Shown here: piece by piece, positions 1 to 7,602 of the stretch | How positions within the stretch are numbered: the first letter of the stretch is position 1 | How the letters are laid out: the number at the start of each line of letters is the position of its first letter | DNA from: Phycisphaerales bacterium UBA7812 | Lineage (GTDB): Bacteria; Planctomycetota; Phycisphaerae; Phycisphaerales; UBA1924 | NCBI GenBank assembly: GCA_002480345.1 | Contig: DLBY01000121.1 | Coordinates: 1-15,325, forward strand | Length of the DNA: 15,325 bases | Reading direction: 5' to 3' | Notes under the pieces: model-generated | What the model was told of the DNA's origin: nothing | The model's database searches: none | The model's input: only the letters and a program-made list of their open reading frames with translations | Made by a program: the position numbers and the translations under genes

Positions 1-1163
1 TCGGTCACGCGGACGAACCGTCCGTCGATCTCGATCGCCCATGGGTAGTTGCCGTTGTGGTCGTATTCGGTCACCGCGCCGCTCGCGTCGACATGGGCGG
101 CCTTCAGGTCGTCGTCGGTGCCGAAGAAGACGAGCCGTTCGCCGCCGCCCCCGCCGCTCCAGCGGAGTTCTGCGCCCGAGGCGCCGGTTCCCTCGAGCGT
201 GCGCTTGAGCACCATGTCGGGGAACTTCTGGAAGGCGGTGTGGCGTTCGCGCGTGCCCCGGCCGTCGGTGATCACCACATCGATCGCGGGGTTCTCGCCG
301 CCGTCCGGGTTCTCGTTGAGCCCGCCCGCGACGACGATCGCGGAGTCGTAGCGCTGGATGCGTTCGACGGTCCAGCCGGGGATCGCCTCTTCGCCCTCGT
401 CGCCGAGCTGGTGGGTATGTCCCGCGGTCGTGAACTGGTAACCGCTCGTCGATTCCGCGGCCTCGGGGGGGGTCCATGTTTCGCCCCGCCCCAGCACCTC
501 GACGGTCATCCCGCCGATGAAGGCGGGGCCGCTCGTCTTGGCGGATTCGCCGATCCAGACGCCCTCGGACGGCCCGAACGCGACCTGGAAGGCGCGCATG
601 GGCGCCGGCGCGTCGTTCGCCATGAAGGGCTCCTGCGTGCAGTTGGCCCATCGTTCGACGATCTCGACCTGCACGCCGTCGAGGTCGAGCGTCCCGCGGA
701 CATGGTTCTCCGCGGAGGCCTCCGCGACGGTGCGGGGCCCGCCTTCACCGGGTCGGACGAGCTCGATCCGTTGGGTGTCCATCTCGAGGGCGCTGGCGCT
801 CTGTCCCTCCTGCACACGGATCTGCCCCTCGATGCGCCCGAAGAGCGACCAGAACGAGCCCACGATGAGCATAATCAGCCCGGTGTGGACGGTGATGAAG
901 CCGATGTGCCGGCGGCGCCACGGGAAGCGTGTGATGACCGCCGCGATCAGGCTCAGGCAGATCAGCCCCATCAGCGCGATGAACCAACCCGATCCGTAGA
1001 CCAGCCGCGCCGCGACCTTGGCGCCCTCCGTCGAGTCGAGATAGGTGCCCCAGACCATCGCCGCGGCGACGAGGACCATCGTCGGGACGGCGAGGCGCAG
1101 CCCGCCCACGAAGAGCAGGACGCGTCCGAGCAGCGTGTGGTGCCAGTCGAGGTGTGCCTTCAT
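1..1163 (-). CDS. resB: ResB/CcsB-family cytochrome c biogenesis protein, N-terminal part (3' end outside window)
   Basis: The open frame runs from the ATG at 1163 to the left edge without a stop, about 387 codons. The N-terminus has three hydrophobic segments (residues about 18-38, 59-78 and 88-108). The second and third are linked by RFPWRRRHIGF, followed by TVHTG with a histidine at 93. Then comes GRIEGQIRVQEG and a long hydrophilic region. This is the pattern of ResB/CcsB: three TM helices, a short arginine-rich loop, then a large extracytoplasmic domain with a last TM, which here would lie beyond the edge. ResB works with ResA/CcsA to present heme and attach it to apocytochromes c (System II). 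The start is supported by GGAAGGAG six bases upstream. A promoter at 1257-1285 suggests separate transcription. Its position beside genes with 39 heme sites suggests it helps mature them. Whether it is fused to CcsA cannot be seen. Family call is confident. Confidence 0.85.
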   Translation of the reverse strand, partial: MKAHLDWHHTLLGRVLLFVGGLRLAVPTMVLVAAAMVWGTYLDSTEGAKVAARLVYGSGWFIALMGLICLSLIAAVITRFPWRRRHIGFITVHTGLIMLIVGSFWSLFGRIEGQIRVQEGQSASALEMDTQRIELVRPGEGGPRTVAEASAENHVRGTLDLDGVQVEIVERWANCTQEPFMANDAPAPMRAFQVAFGPSEGVWIGESAKTSGPAFIGGMTVEVLGRGETWTPPEAAESTSGYQFTTAGHTHQLGDEGEEAIPGWTVERIQRYDSAIVVAGGLNENPDGGENPAIDVVITDGRGTRERHTAFQKFPDMVLKRTLEGTGASGAELRWSGGGGGERLVFFGTDDDLKAAHVDASGAVTEYDHNGNYPWAIEIDGRFVRVT

Positions 1164-1256
1164 CGGCTCCTTCCCAACGCCACGGGATCGTTCTTGTGCT
1201 CCAGCGATGCGGCACGCAGAGCGGTCGCTGGGGACTTGCGGCGTCTTGTCTGCGGT

Positions 1257-1285
1257 ATTAAAATGACTGAGTGTCACCTTTTCAA
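1257..1285 (-). promoter_or_regulatory. Predicted sigma-70-type promoter for the ResB gene
   Basis: On the minus strand TTGAAA (1285-1280, 5/6 match to TTGACA) and TTTAAT (1262-1257, 5/6 match to TATAAT) are separated by exactly 17 bases. They lie in a locally AT-rich patch within very GC-rich DNA. Transcription would start near 1250, giving a leader of about 87 nt before the ATG at 1163. Confidence 0.6.
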
Positions 1286-1354
1286 GCCAACTGTATCTGG
1301 AAATCAACAATCTGGGCTATCTCACGGTGATGTGGCCGAGAAAATGCAAACGAA

Positions 1355-1372
1355 GACCGAATAGAAGCGGTC
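1355..1372 (-). terminator. Possible weak terminator after the histidine kinase operon
   Basis: A 5-bp stem GACCG/CGGTC (1355-1359 with 1368-1372) and an 8-nt loop lie about 20 bases past the kinase stop codon. On the minus strand it is followed by TTCGTTTGCATTTTC, which is T-rich for this genome. The stem is short, so read-through into the ResB gene is quite possible. Confidence 0.3.
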
Positions 1373-1390
1373 GATTGGGGGCCGAGCGGC

Positions 1391-2710
1391 TCAGTTTGCA
1401 CGCGAGTCGGCGTTACGCATCCGCGCGATGAACGCGGTCCCGCCCTCGGCGCGGGGTTCGCAGATCAGGGTGCCGCCGTGCGCCGCGAGCAGGTCGCGGC
1501 TGATCGGGAGGCCCAGCCCGGTTCCCCGGCCCGCGGGCTTGGTGGTGAAGAAGGGATCGAAGATCCGCTCATGCTCTGATTCGTCGACGCCGCACCCGTT
1601 GTCGGCGACTTCGAACAGGCAGGTCTCGCCGTTCGCGTGCGTGCGGATCCGGATATCCGGATCGTCGATCTCGCTCACCGCGTCCGCGGCGTTCAGCACG
1701 AGGTTCATGAGCACCTGCTGGAGCGCGCGGGGGCGTGCGAACACCCTGGGGAGGTCCTGCTCGAGGTCGAGCCTGATGTCGACCTCGCGGAGCCTTCGGT
1801 CGTACCCGAGGATCTCGATCGTGTCGCGGATGAGCGCGTTGAGATCCACGGGCTCGGGTTCTCCCAGATCGGGGTGCCCGAGGGTGGTCATCTGCCTGAG
1901 CGTGGCGCTGATTCGCGCGATCTGTTCCCGCAGACGGGTGATGGCTTCGGGCCTGGGCTTGTCGGGCGATCGCTGCATGAGCTGGAGCAGCCCGTCCATG
2001 CTCGCGAGCGGGTTGGAGATCTCGTGCGCGACGCCCGCGGCGAGTTGGCCCACGGAGACGAGTTTCTCGTGCTGCCGCATCGCCTGCTCCTGGGCGTCGA
2101 GGCGATCGTTCGCCTCGCGGAGCCGGCGTTCCTGTCTGAGCCGGTGCGTCTCGCGCCTGAAGATGCCCCGCGTGACGCGGTTGACGAGGTGCACCGCGAA
2201 GAACATGGTGAGGATCCACCCGATCGCGGTCATCCGCTCGAGCCCGTCGTCGGGCCAGCTCCCGGTCGCGCCGAGCGAGAAGGTGAACAGCGCGATCGCG
2301 AGCAGCGCCGCGCCGTAGGCCTGGACGCGTGAGAGGAAGAGGCTCGCGAAGATCGGGGGGATCACGAAGAACCCGAGGGCGGGGCTCCGCAGCCCGCCCG
2401 TCGCGAGCACGACGAGGGTCAGGGCCGCGAGGTCCGCGACGAGCTGCGTCCACGCCATCGCGGGCAGCCAGCGTCCGCGCCCCGCTTGGTTCCCGAGGCG
2501 GCGCACGCCCAGGTAGAGCGCCGCGTTCAGGAGCAGGACCACCGCGCCGGCACCCGCGACGAGCCCGACGGGTTCGAAGTAGGGGCCCAAGACCGATTGC
2601 GCGATGTCGAAGGCGATCATCGCGCCGCCCGCGTGCCAGTGCAGGGTGGTCACCCAGGCGAACTGACGCCTGAGCAGGGGGCGCAGGAGATCGCTGTGGG
2701 CGGCGTTCAT
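1391..2710 (-). CDS. Membrane sensor histidine kinase (HisKA + HATPase_c)
   Basis: This 439-residue protein is a complete kinase. About six hydrophobic segments fill residues 19-179 and form an integral-membrane sensor with no extended periplasmic domain. A charged helical linker (about 180-215) leads to the H-box, where H229 in GVAHEISNPLASM is the predicted phosphorylation site. The ATPase domain shows an N-box (QQVLMNLVLNAADAV, 331-345), a G1 box (DNGCGVD, 370-376), an F box (IFDPFFTTK, 383-391) and a G2 box (GRGTGLGLPIS, 394-404). It should autophosphorylate and pass phosphate to the NtrC-type regulator encoded two genes upstream. Its ATG overlaps the TGA of the preceding gene (ATGA, 2707-2710), so the two are probably translationally coupled. 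The signal is unknown. A membrane-embedded sensor next to quinol-linked cytochromes makes a redox or quinone cue attractive, but that is inference. Confidence 0.93.
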   Translation of the reverse strand: MNAAHSDLLRPLLRRQFAWVTTLHWHAGGAMIAFDIAQSVLGPYFEPVGLVAGAGAVVLLLNAALYLGVRRLGNQAGRGRWLPAMAWTQLVADLAALTLVVLATGGLRSPALGFFVIPPIFASLFLSRVQAYGAALLAIALFTFSLGATGSWPDDGLERMTAIGWILTMFFAVHLVNRVTRGIFRRETHRLRQERRLREANDRLDAQEQAMRQHEKLVSVGQLAAGVAHEISNPLASMDGLLQLMQRSPDKPRPEAITRLREQIARISATLRQMTTLGHPDLGEPEPVDLNALIRDTIEILGYDRRLREVDIRLDLEQDLPRVFARPRALQQVLMNLVLNAADAVSEIDDPDIRIRTHANGETCLFEVADNGCGVDESEHERIFDPFFTTKPAGRGTGLGLPISRDLLAAHGGTLICEPRAEGGTAFIARMRNADSRAN

Positions 2711-3801
2711 GATCGCTCCGCCTTGCTCGGGCGGGGCGTGTCGGCCCCGGAATCGTCAGCGGGCGAGGCCTCGGGAACGCCGTTGTCCAGCGGCTGCTCC
2801 GCCGCGGTGCAGCCGGGCAGGTCGAGCATCAGGGTCCCGTCCGCGTACTCGGTGACGACGATCCGGCGGACATCCTTGAGCGAGGAGACGGTCGCGGCGA
2901 TCCGGTGGAGATTCTCCCGGATCCGGATCAGCTTTCGGGTGAGGGCCTCGTCGCCCTTCGCGTGCCGATCGAGCGAGGAGACCTGCAGCTCGATGATGTT
3001 GATCACATTATTCAGCTCGTGATTCAGGCTCACCCCGAGCTGCTGGAGGACCTCCATCTTGCGTTGCTCGTTCAGGCGGAGCTGCGCGGCGAGCGTATTG
3101 TACGATTCCGCGAGGACGCCGAACTCGCTGACCTGGGGGATGCTGACGCGGTGGTCGAACTCCTCGCGCGCGAGGGCCCTGGTGTGCTCGACGAGCGCTT
3201 CGACGGGGCTGACGATCATCCCGCCTGTGCTGAGCAGCAGCACGATGGTGACATTGAGCGCGACGAGGGCGGCGATCGTCAGCCCGATGATCAGGTTCCG
3301 CAGGTCGTGGGTGATGCCGAGCTGGCGATCGAGCGCGACGGTGCGGTCGAGCTGGCGGAGGTGGGCGACCTGGGCGAGCAGGATGTCGGCGTACCCCGGC
3401 GCGTTCTGCCTCCACGACGCGAGCCCGCTGCCCTCGATCCAGGAATCGGGCGGCGCGATCCCGTCGAGCATCGAGCCCAGCCGCTCGTAGACCTCGGCGC
3501 CCGACCCCTGCGCGATTGCCTGCTCGCCCACCGCCTCGTAGGCGGCGTGCACCTCGTTCCCCGCGTCGGCGATGAGCATCCGGGAATCGGGCTCGGAGAG
3601 CGCAGCGTCCTCGAGGATCTCGCGAGAGGTGACGATGGCGGATTCGAGCCGGTCGATCGACTCCGCGGAGGACGCGGAGACCGCGGACGCGGCGTCGAGC
3701 TCCCGGATGATGCCCTGGAGGAGCACGATGGCGCTGACGGCACCGACGACATAGATCGCGACGAGCACGCCGAGCCGGGTGAGCAGTTTGCGTCTGAGCA
3801 T
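2707..3801 (-). CDS. Histidine-kinase-like membrane sensor with HAMP and DHp helices but no ATPase domain
   Basis: 364 residues. TM1 is at about 10-30, an extracytoplasmic helical domain at about 31-168, TM2 at about 169-192 and a HAMP linker at about 193-243 (SPVEALVEHTRAL ... EFGVLAESYNTLAAQL). A HisKA-like dimerisation helix follows with LGVSLNHELNNVINIIELQ, where H261 is the potential phospho-acceptor. After the second DHp helix comes VVTEYADGTLMLDL, then a low-complexity Pro/Asp/Ser tail to the end. No N, G1, F or G2 box is present, and the frame ends cleanly at the start of the next kinase, so this does not look like a frameshifted kinase. It may act by pairing with, or being phosphorylated by, the full kinase encoded next to it. 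It lies 18 bp after the response regulator and has a GGGAG ribosome site. The architecture is clear; the role is inference. Confidence 0.8.
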   Translation of the reverse strand: MLRRKLLTRLGVLVAIYVVGAVSAIVLLQGIIRELDAASAVSASSAESIDRLESAIVTSREILEDAALSEPDSRMLIADAGNEVHAAYEAVGEQAIAQGSGAEVYERLGSMLDGIAPPDSWIEGSGLASWRQNAPGYADILLAQVAHLRQLDRTVALDRQLGITHDLRNLIIGLTIAALVALNVTIVLLLSTGGMIVSPVEALVEHTRALAREEFDHRVSIPQVSEFGVLAESYNTLAAQLRLNEQRKMEVLQQLGVSLNHELNNVINIIELQVSSLDRHAKGDEALTRKLIRIRENLHRIAATVSSLKDVRRIVVTEYADGTLMLDLPGCTAAEQPLDNGVPEASPADDSGADTPRPSKAERS

Positions 3802-3819
3802 CGCGTGCTCCCGGTCCGG

Positions 3820-5217
3820 TCAGGTTGCGATGCTGGAGGCCTGGTCCTCAGCATCGAGGTTCTTGGGGATATCGAGCTCGTCGAGCTTGCGGTAGAGGCT
3901 GGAGACGCTGATGCCCAGGTGCTCGGCGGTCTCCGCCTTGTCGTAGCGGTGCCGCCTGAGCATCTGGATGATGTGCTGCCGCTCGAACCGGCTCATCGCC
4001 TCGCGGAGCGCCTCGCACTGGGAGGGCTCGGTATCGGCGCCGGCGGTCTCCGCGGGCCCGAACGGGAGGTCGCCCACATCGATGTGCCGATCGTCGGCGA
4101 AGATCACCGCTCGCTCGATGACATTCTCGAGCTCGCGGACATTGCCGCGCCATTCGTGGTTGAGCATCGCGCGCATCGCGGCGTCGGTCACGCCGATGGG
4201 TTTCTTGCCCATGTCCCGCGTGAACCGCTCGAGGAAGTGGTGCACGAGCAGTGGGATGTCCTGCTGGCGTTCGCGCAGCGGGGGGAGCTCGAGACGCACC
4301 ACATCGAGGCGGTACATCAGGTCCTCCCGGAAGGTCCCCTCGCGGCACTGCTCCGCGAGGTCCCGGTTCGTGGCCGCGATGATGCGCACATCCACCGGCC
4401 TCGCCTTCGTGTCGCCCACCGGGACGACGACGCGCTCCTCGAGCACACGCAGCAGCGAGCTCTGCACCGGCATCGGGAGCGTCGAGATCTCGTCGAGGAA
4501 CAGCGTTCCGGTGTTCGCGGCCTCGAAGTACCCCTCGCGATCGCGGACCGCACCGGTGAACGCGCCCTTCCGGTGCCCGAAGAGCTCCGATTCGATCAGG
4601 CTCTCGGGGATCGCGCCGCAGTTCACGGGTATGAAGGGCTTGTCACGGGTGATCCCGTTGTAATGGATCGCGCGCGCGAAGAGCTCCTTGCCCGTCCCCG
4701 AGGCGCCGAAGAGCAGGACGCTCGAACGCACGGCCGAGAGCTTGCGCACCTTCTCGAACAGCGCGCGCATCGCGGGCGAGTCGCCGATCAGGTTGTGGAA
4801 GGTGCTGGGCTCGGCGAGCTGGTCGGTCTGCGCCGCAACGATCCGGCGCATCGAGTCGATCTCGAGCGCGCGGCGCACGCGGAGGATCAGGTCCTCGAAC
4901 TGGACGGGCTTGAGCAGATAGTCCGCGGCCCCCTCGCGCATCGCGCCCACGGCGCTGTCGACCGTCCCGAAGGCTGTGACGATCATCACAGGAGTTTCCG
5001 GCGCGATCCGGCGGGCACGGCGCAGCAGTTCCACGCCGTCCATCTGGGGCATCCGGATATCGCTGATCACCAGGTCGAACGGGCGTTCGAGGAGCAGGTC
5101 GTGCCCGGCCTGCCCGTTGGACGCCTGGACGACCTCGAAGCCGTCCTCCTCGAGCAACTCGGCCATCGATTCTCGGAGCAGCTCCTCGTCCTCGACAAGC
5201 AGAATGGACTGGCTCAT
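3820..5217 (-). CDS. Sigma-54-dependent response regulator, NtrC family (REC-AAA+-Fis HTH)
   Basis: 465 residues in three domains. The receiver (about 3-118) has acidic pocket D10/E11, phospho-acceptor D53 in ISDIRMP, T81 and K103. The AAA+ domain (about 142-385) has Walker A GASGTGKE (171-178), the sigma-54 contact loop GAFTGA (218-223), Walker B TLFLDE (238-243) and the WRGNVRELENVIERAV region (356-371). The C-terminal Fis-type helix-turn-helix spans about 420-446 (YDKAETAEHLGISVSSLYRKL). The intact GAFTGA loop indicates that it activates RNA polymerase carrying sigma-54, using ATP hydrolysis. The start is supported by ACGGAGG six to eight bases before the ATG. It precedes two sensor genes and follows a secreted NTF2-like protein in one apparent operon, so the cognate kinase is probably the full kinase at 1391-2710. 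Its target promoters are not identified. Confidence 0.95.
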   Translation of the reverse strand: MSQSILLVEDEELLRESMAELLEEDGFEVVQASNGQAGHDLLLERPFDLVISDIRMPQMDGVELLRRARRIAPETPVMIVTAFGTVDSAVGAMREGAADYLLKPVQFEDLILRVRRALEIDSMRRIVAAQTDQLAEPSTFHNLIGDSPAMRALFEKVRKLSAVRSSVLLFGASGTGKELFARAIHYNGITRDKPFIPVNCGAIPESLIESELFGHRKGAFTGAVRDREGYFEAANTGTLFLDEISTLPMPVQSSLLRVLEERVVVPVGDTKARPVDVRIIAATNRDLAEQCREGTFREDLMYRLDVVRLELPPLRERQQDIPLLVHHFLERFTRDMGKKPIGVTDAAMRAMLNHEWRGNVRELENVIERAVIFADDRHIDVGDLPFGPAETAGADTEPSQCEALREAMSRFERQHIIQMLRRHRYDKAETAEHLGISVSSLYRKLDELDIPKNLDAEDQASSIAT

Positions 5218-5269
5218 CGACCGCCTCCGTGCCGGGCCGACGGTTCGGCTCGGACCGATTCAGATCGTG

Positions 5270-5887
5270 TCAGGGCAGGTACTCCGCCGGGATGGGCGCA
5301 TCGCCCCGCTCGTAGTCCCAGTAGACATTGACAATCCACCAGCGGTCCCCGTCCTTGAGCAGCTGGATGCTGTAGATCCCGCGGGAGTAGGGGTTCGGGT
5401 CGCTCTCGATGCGGCGGGATTCGTAGGTGCTCCAGACCTGGGCGATGTTCCCGAAGGCGTCGACCTTGCGGTGGACTTCGCGCTCGTAGTACCCGCCGTT
5501 CTCCATGTAGGTCTTGTTGAAGGCGATGAACTCCTCCATCTTCATGATCCAGAGCCCGCTGTGATCGCCGCGCACGGGGCGCGCCGCGACCAGCCTCGCC
5601 ATGGGCTGGAACAACGACTTCAGCCGTTCCCAGTCGCGGGCCTCGCCCTTGGGGCCCGAGAGGGTGTCGTAATAGGCACCGATGATCGCGTCGATCGAGG
5701 CGACATCCGCGGGGTCCGCGGGCGGGGGCTCGTCGAGGCCGGGTGTGTTCTCGCGTTCGACGACATTCGGGTGCCCGCTGGGCATCCCGTCGGGCTGCGG
5801 GTGGCCCGCGGGGAGGTCGGGATGCGCGGGCTGCGCCCCGGACCCCATCGCGATGGTCAGGAACGCGGAAGCGATGAATTCAATCAT
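5270..5887 (-). CDS. Exported NTF2/SnoaL-like protein with His-Pro-rich linker
   Basis: 205 residues from the ATG at 5887, which has AAAGGA seven bases upstream. The frame is open to an ATG at 5935, but that adds a charged stretch before the hydrophobic one and is less likely. Residues 1-18 (MIEFIASAFLTIAMGSGA) look like a short signal peptide, with export after GSGA or thereabouts. Residues 20-41 hold a Pro/His-rich linker with three HP pairs (AHP, AGHP, SGHP). The rest (about 62-193) reads as a small alpha+beta NTF2-like domain: an initial helix (IDAIIGAYYDTLSG), then alternating strands ending WWIVNVYWDYE. This fold serves as an enzyme pocket or ligand-binding scaffold in many unrelated proteins, so no reaction can be assigned. 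It is the first gene of the regulatory operon, 52 bp before the response regulator, and may be an extracytoplasmic accessory to the sensors. Fold call is moderate. Confidence 0.7.
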   Translation of the reverse strand: MIEFIASAFLTIAMGSGAQPAHPDLPAGHPQPDGMPSGHPNVVERENTPGLDEPPPADPADVASIDAIIGAYYDTLSGPKGEARDWERLKSLFQPMARLVAARPVRGDHSGLWIMKMEEFIAFNKTYMENGGYYEREVHRKVDAFGNIAQVWSTYESRRIESDPNPYSRGIYSIQLLKDGDRWWIVNVYWDYERGDAPIPAEYLP

Positions 5888-6015
5888 GGTGCGGTCCTTT
5901 CCGCGGAGTCTCGCGTGCGGGGCAAGGCCCGGCACCCGTGTTCACGCGGCGTGCGGTGCCCCGGCCTTGATGTCCCAGCCGCGGTCCCGACGCTCGGAAC
6001 CGTGCTGGGCGACCC

Positions 6016-6045
6016 ATTATAAAGATAATCGGATCCACTTGTCAA
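6016..6045 (-). promoter_or_regulatory. Predicted consensus promoter for the NTF2-like/two-component operon
   Basis: On the minus strand a perfect TTGACA (6045-6040) and a perfect TATAAT (6021-6016) are 18 bases apart, in AT-rich sequence otherwise rare here. The start would be near 6009, leaving a leader of about 120 nt. That leader contains a possible hairpin with GGCACC/GGTGCC arms. The -35 box overlaps that of the opposing promoter. Confidence 0.75.
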
Positions 6046-6067
6046 GATTTTGGGGTTCGGATACGAT
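6039..6067 (+). promoter_or_regulatory. Predicted promoter for the NapC-like cytochrome operon
   Basis: TTGTCA (6039-6044, 5/6) and TACGAT (6062-6067, 4/6) are 17 bases apart. Transcription would begin near 6074, giving a leader of about 47 nt before the ATG at 6121. The -35 box shares the palindromic CTTGTCAAG with the divergent promoter, so polymerase binding at the two promoters should be mutually exclusive. It is weaker than its partner, so activation by a bound regulator would make sense. Confidence 0.5.
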
Positions 6068-6120
6068 GGATTGCACACCCGAAGGTCCAGAAGAGGGCCT
6101 GGTACGCGAGAGGACCCACG

Positions 6121-7602
6121 ATGAAACGCCTCTGGTCATGGATGTGGGCCGAGCGCCGGAAGTGGCGCGGGTTCGCGGTCTCCGCGTTCGTGGTGTTCCT
6201 GGTCGGGAGCGTGATCAGTGTCGAGGTGACGAGTCAGCCGCATTTCTGCGGCTCGTGCCACATCATGGAGCCTTATTACGAGAGCTGGGAGACGAGCAGC
6301 CACAGCGATATCTCGTGCGTGAAGTGCCACATCGAGCCCGGGATGAACAGCTACATCCACGCGAAGCTCAACGGGCTGGGGCAGGTCGTCGATGACACGC
6401 TGAATCGGACGGGCTTCAAGCCCTCGGCGTCGGTCACCGAGCTCAGCTGCACCCGATCGGGGTGCCACAGCGTGGAGACACTCGGGGGGAAGACCGTGGA
6501 CAACGGCGTCTTCCGCTTCCGGCACGACAAGCACCTCGGGCGTTCGCACCTCGGGGTCGAGATCACCTGCAGCACCTGCCACTCGCATGTGACGGGCGAT
6601 GAGCACTTCGAGGTGAACACGAGCGTCTGCATCACCTGCCACATGCTGGAGCGTGACCGCGACCCGCTCGCGGGCGCCGCGACCGCGGAGGCGGAGATCC
6701 GCATGGTCGTCCGCGCGGGGTACACCATCCCGGGCGAGCAGAGCCCCGACGGGAGCGCGTTGCCGCCCAGTGCGTGCCTCGCGTGCCACGAGGCACCCAC
6801 AGAGGTGTTCGAATCCAACGGGCTGACGGTGGACCACACCGAGTTCCTCGCGCACGGCGCGTCGTGCGAGTCGTGCCACAAGCACGCGACCGCCCAGCCG
6901 CCCGCGATCGAGGACGGTCGCTGCGTCGCGTGTCACACCTTCGGTGTGGAGCGTTCGCTCCCCATCGAGGAGATGCACCAGATCCACGCGCACGGCAAGC
7001 ACAAGATCGAGTGCTTCAGCTGCCACGGGATGCCCCAGCACGGGCTGACCGCCCAGGCGATGTCGCTCGAGCAGTTCGACTGCCGGCAGTGCCACATCGA
7101 CCAGCATTCTGCGCAGCGCGACGCGTATCTGCTCGCGGCGTCCGAACCGGGGGAGGCGGCGCATCCCGTGAGCACCTCGGGCGCGGTGAACCCGATGTTC
7201 CTCGCGCATGTGGACTGCACGGGTTGTCATGTCTCGAGCGACGCGACCCCGGAGAACCCCATGGACCGTGCCCAGATCCGGACCGCCTCCGCGGAATCGT
7301 GCGACCGATGCCACGAAGCGGGCATGGGCGAGCGGCTCATCCCGCTCTGGCAGAACGCGACGCGGACGCTCTATGACAACGCGGCGCAGCGTGCCGAGGC
7401 GCTGCTTGGGGTCGAACTGGATGCCGAGCAGAGCGAGTCGTTCGAGCGTGCCAGGCGATTGCTGGATCTCGTGCACCTCGACGGGAGCTGGGGGGTGCAC
7501 AACCCGACCTACACCGAGAAGCTGCTGCAGGACGCGCTCGACCTGCTCCGCTCGGTCCAGGCGAGCGTCGATTCATCGCCGGGAATCGGGGGCGCGGGGT
7601 GA
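6121..7602 (+). CDS. NapC/NirT-type membrane-anchored 12-heme cytochrome c (predicted quinol oxidase)
   Basis: 493 residues with a basic N-terminus, one TM helix (about 18-36) and no lipobox. The NapC/NirT signature follows: FCGSCHIMEPYYESW, then CVKCH at 66. Heme sites are at 43 (CGSCH, within CXXCHxM as in NrfH, so M49 may be a ligand), 66, 110 (CTRSGCH, a CX4CH site), 150, 170, 219, 249, 268, 298, 321, 366 and 394, twelve in all. Classical NapC/NrfH proteins have four hemes and about 200 residues, so this is a large extension. The C-terminal part (about 405-480) is heme-free and helical with GVHNPTYTEKLL, resembling the end of cytochrome c552/NrfA-like proteins. The predicted role is to oxidise membrane quinol and pass electrons to periplasmic cytochromes; ImcH of Geobacter is a functional analogy. 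An AGAGGA ribosome site lies six bases before the ATG. A terminal reductase role is not excluded. Confidence 0.88.
   Translation: MKRLWSWMWAERRKWRGFAVSAFVVFLVGSVISVEVTSQPHFCGSCHIMEPYYESWETSSHSDISCVKCHIEPGMNSYIHAKLNGLGQVVDDTLNRTGFKPSASVTELSCTRSGCHSVETLGGKTVDNGVFRFRHDKHLGRSHLGVEITCSTCHSHVTGDEHFEVNTSVCITCHMLERDRDPLAGAATAEAEIRMVVRAGYTIPGEQSPDGSALPPSACLACHEAPTEVFESNGLTVDHTEFLAHGASCESCHKHATAQPPAIEDGRCVACHTFGVERSLPIEEMHQIHAHGKHKIECFSCHGMPQHGLTAQAMSLEQFDCRQCHIDQHSAQRDAYLLAASEPGEAAHPVSTSGAVNPMFLAHVDCTGCHVSSDATPENPMDRAQIRTASAESCDRCHEAGMGERLIPLWQNATRTLYDNAAQRAEALLGVELDAEQSESFERARRLLDLVHLDGSWGVHNPTYTEKLLQDALDLLRSVQASVDSSPGIGGAG

Noticed and set aside
57..1364. Plus-strand open frame of 435 codons over the ResB gene
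   Set aside because: The opposite strand encodes a recognisable ResB N-terminus with TM helices and a strong ribosome site; this frame has no domain and runs through the promoter region.
2905..5331. Very long open frame (808 codons) on the plus strand
   Set aside because: It is antisense to the kinase-like gene, the NtrC-type regulator and the end of the NTF2-like gene, all with clear motifs. High-GC coding DNA often leaves the opposite strand open, and its translation is low-complexity Arg/Glu/Asp/Leu.
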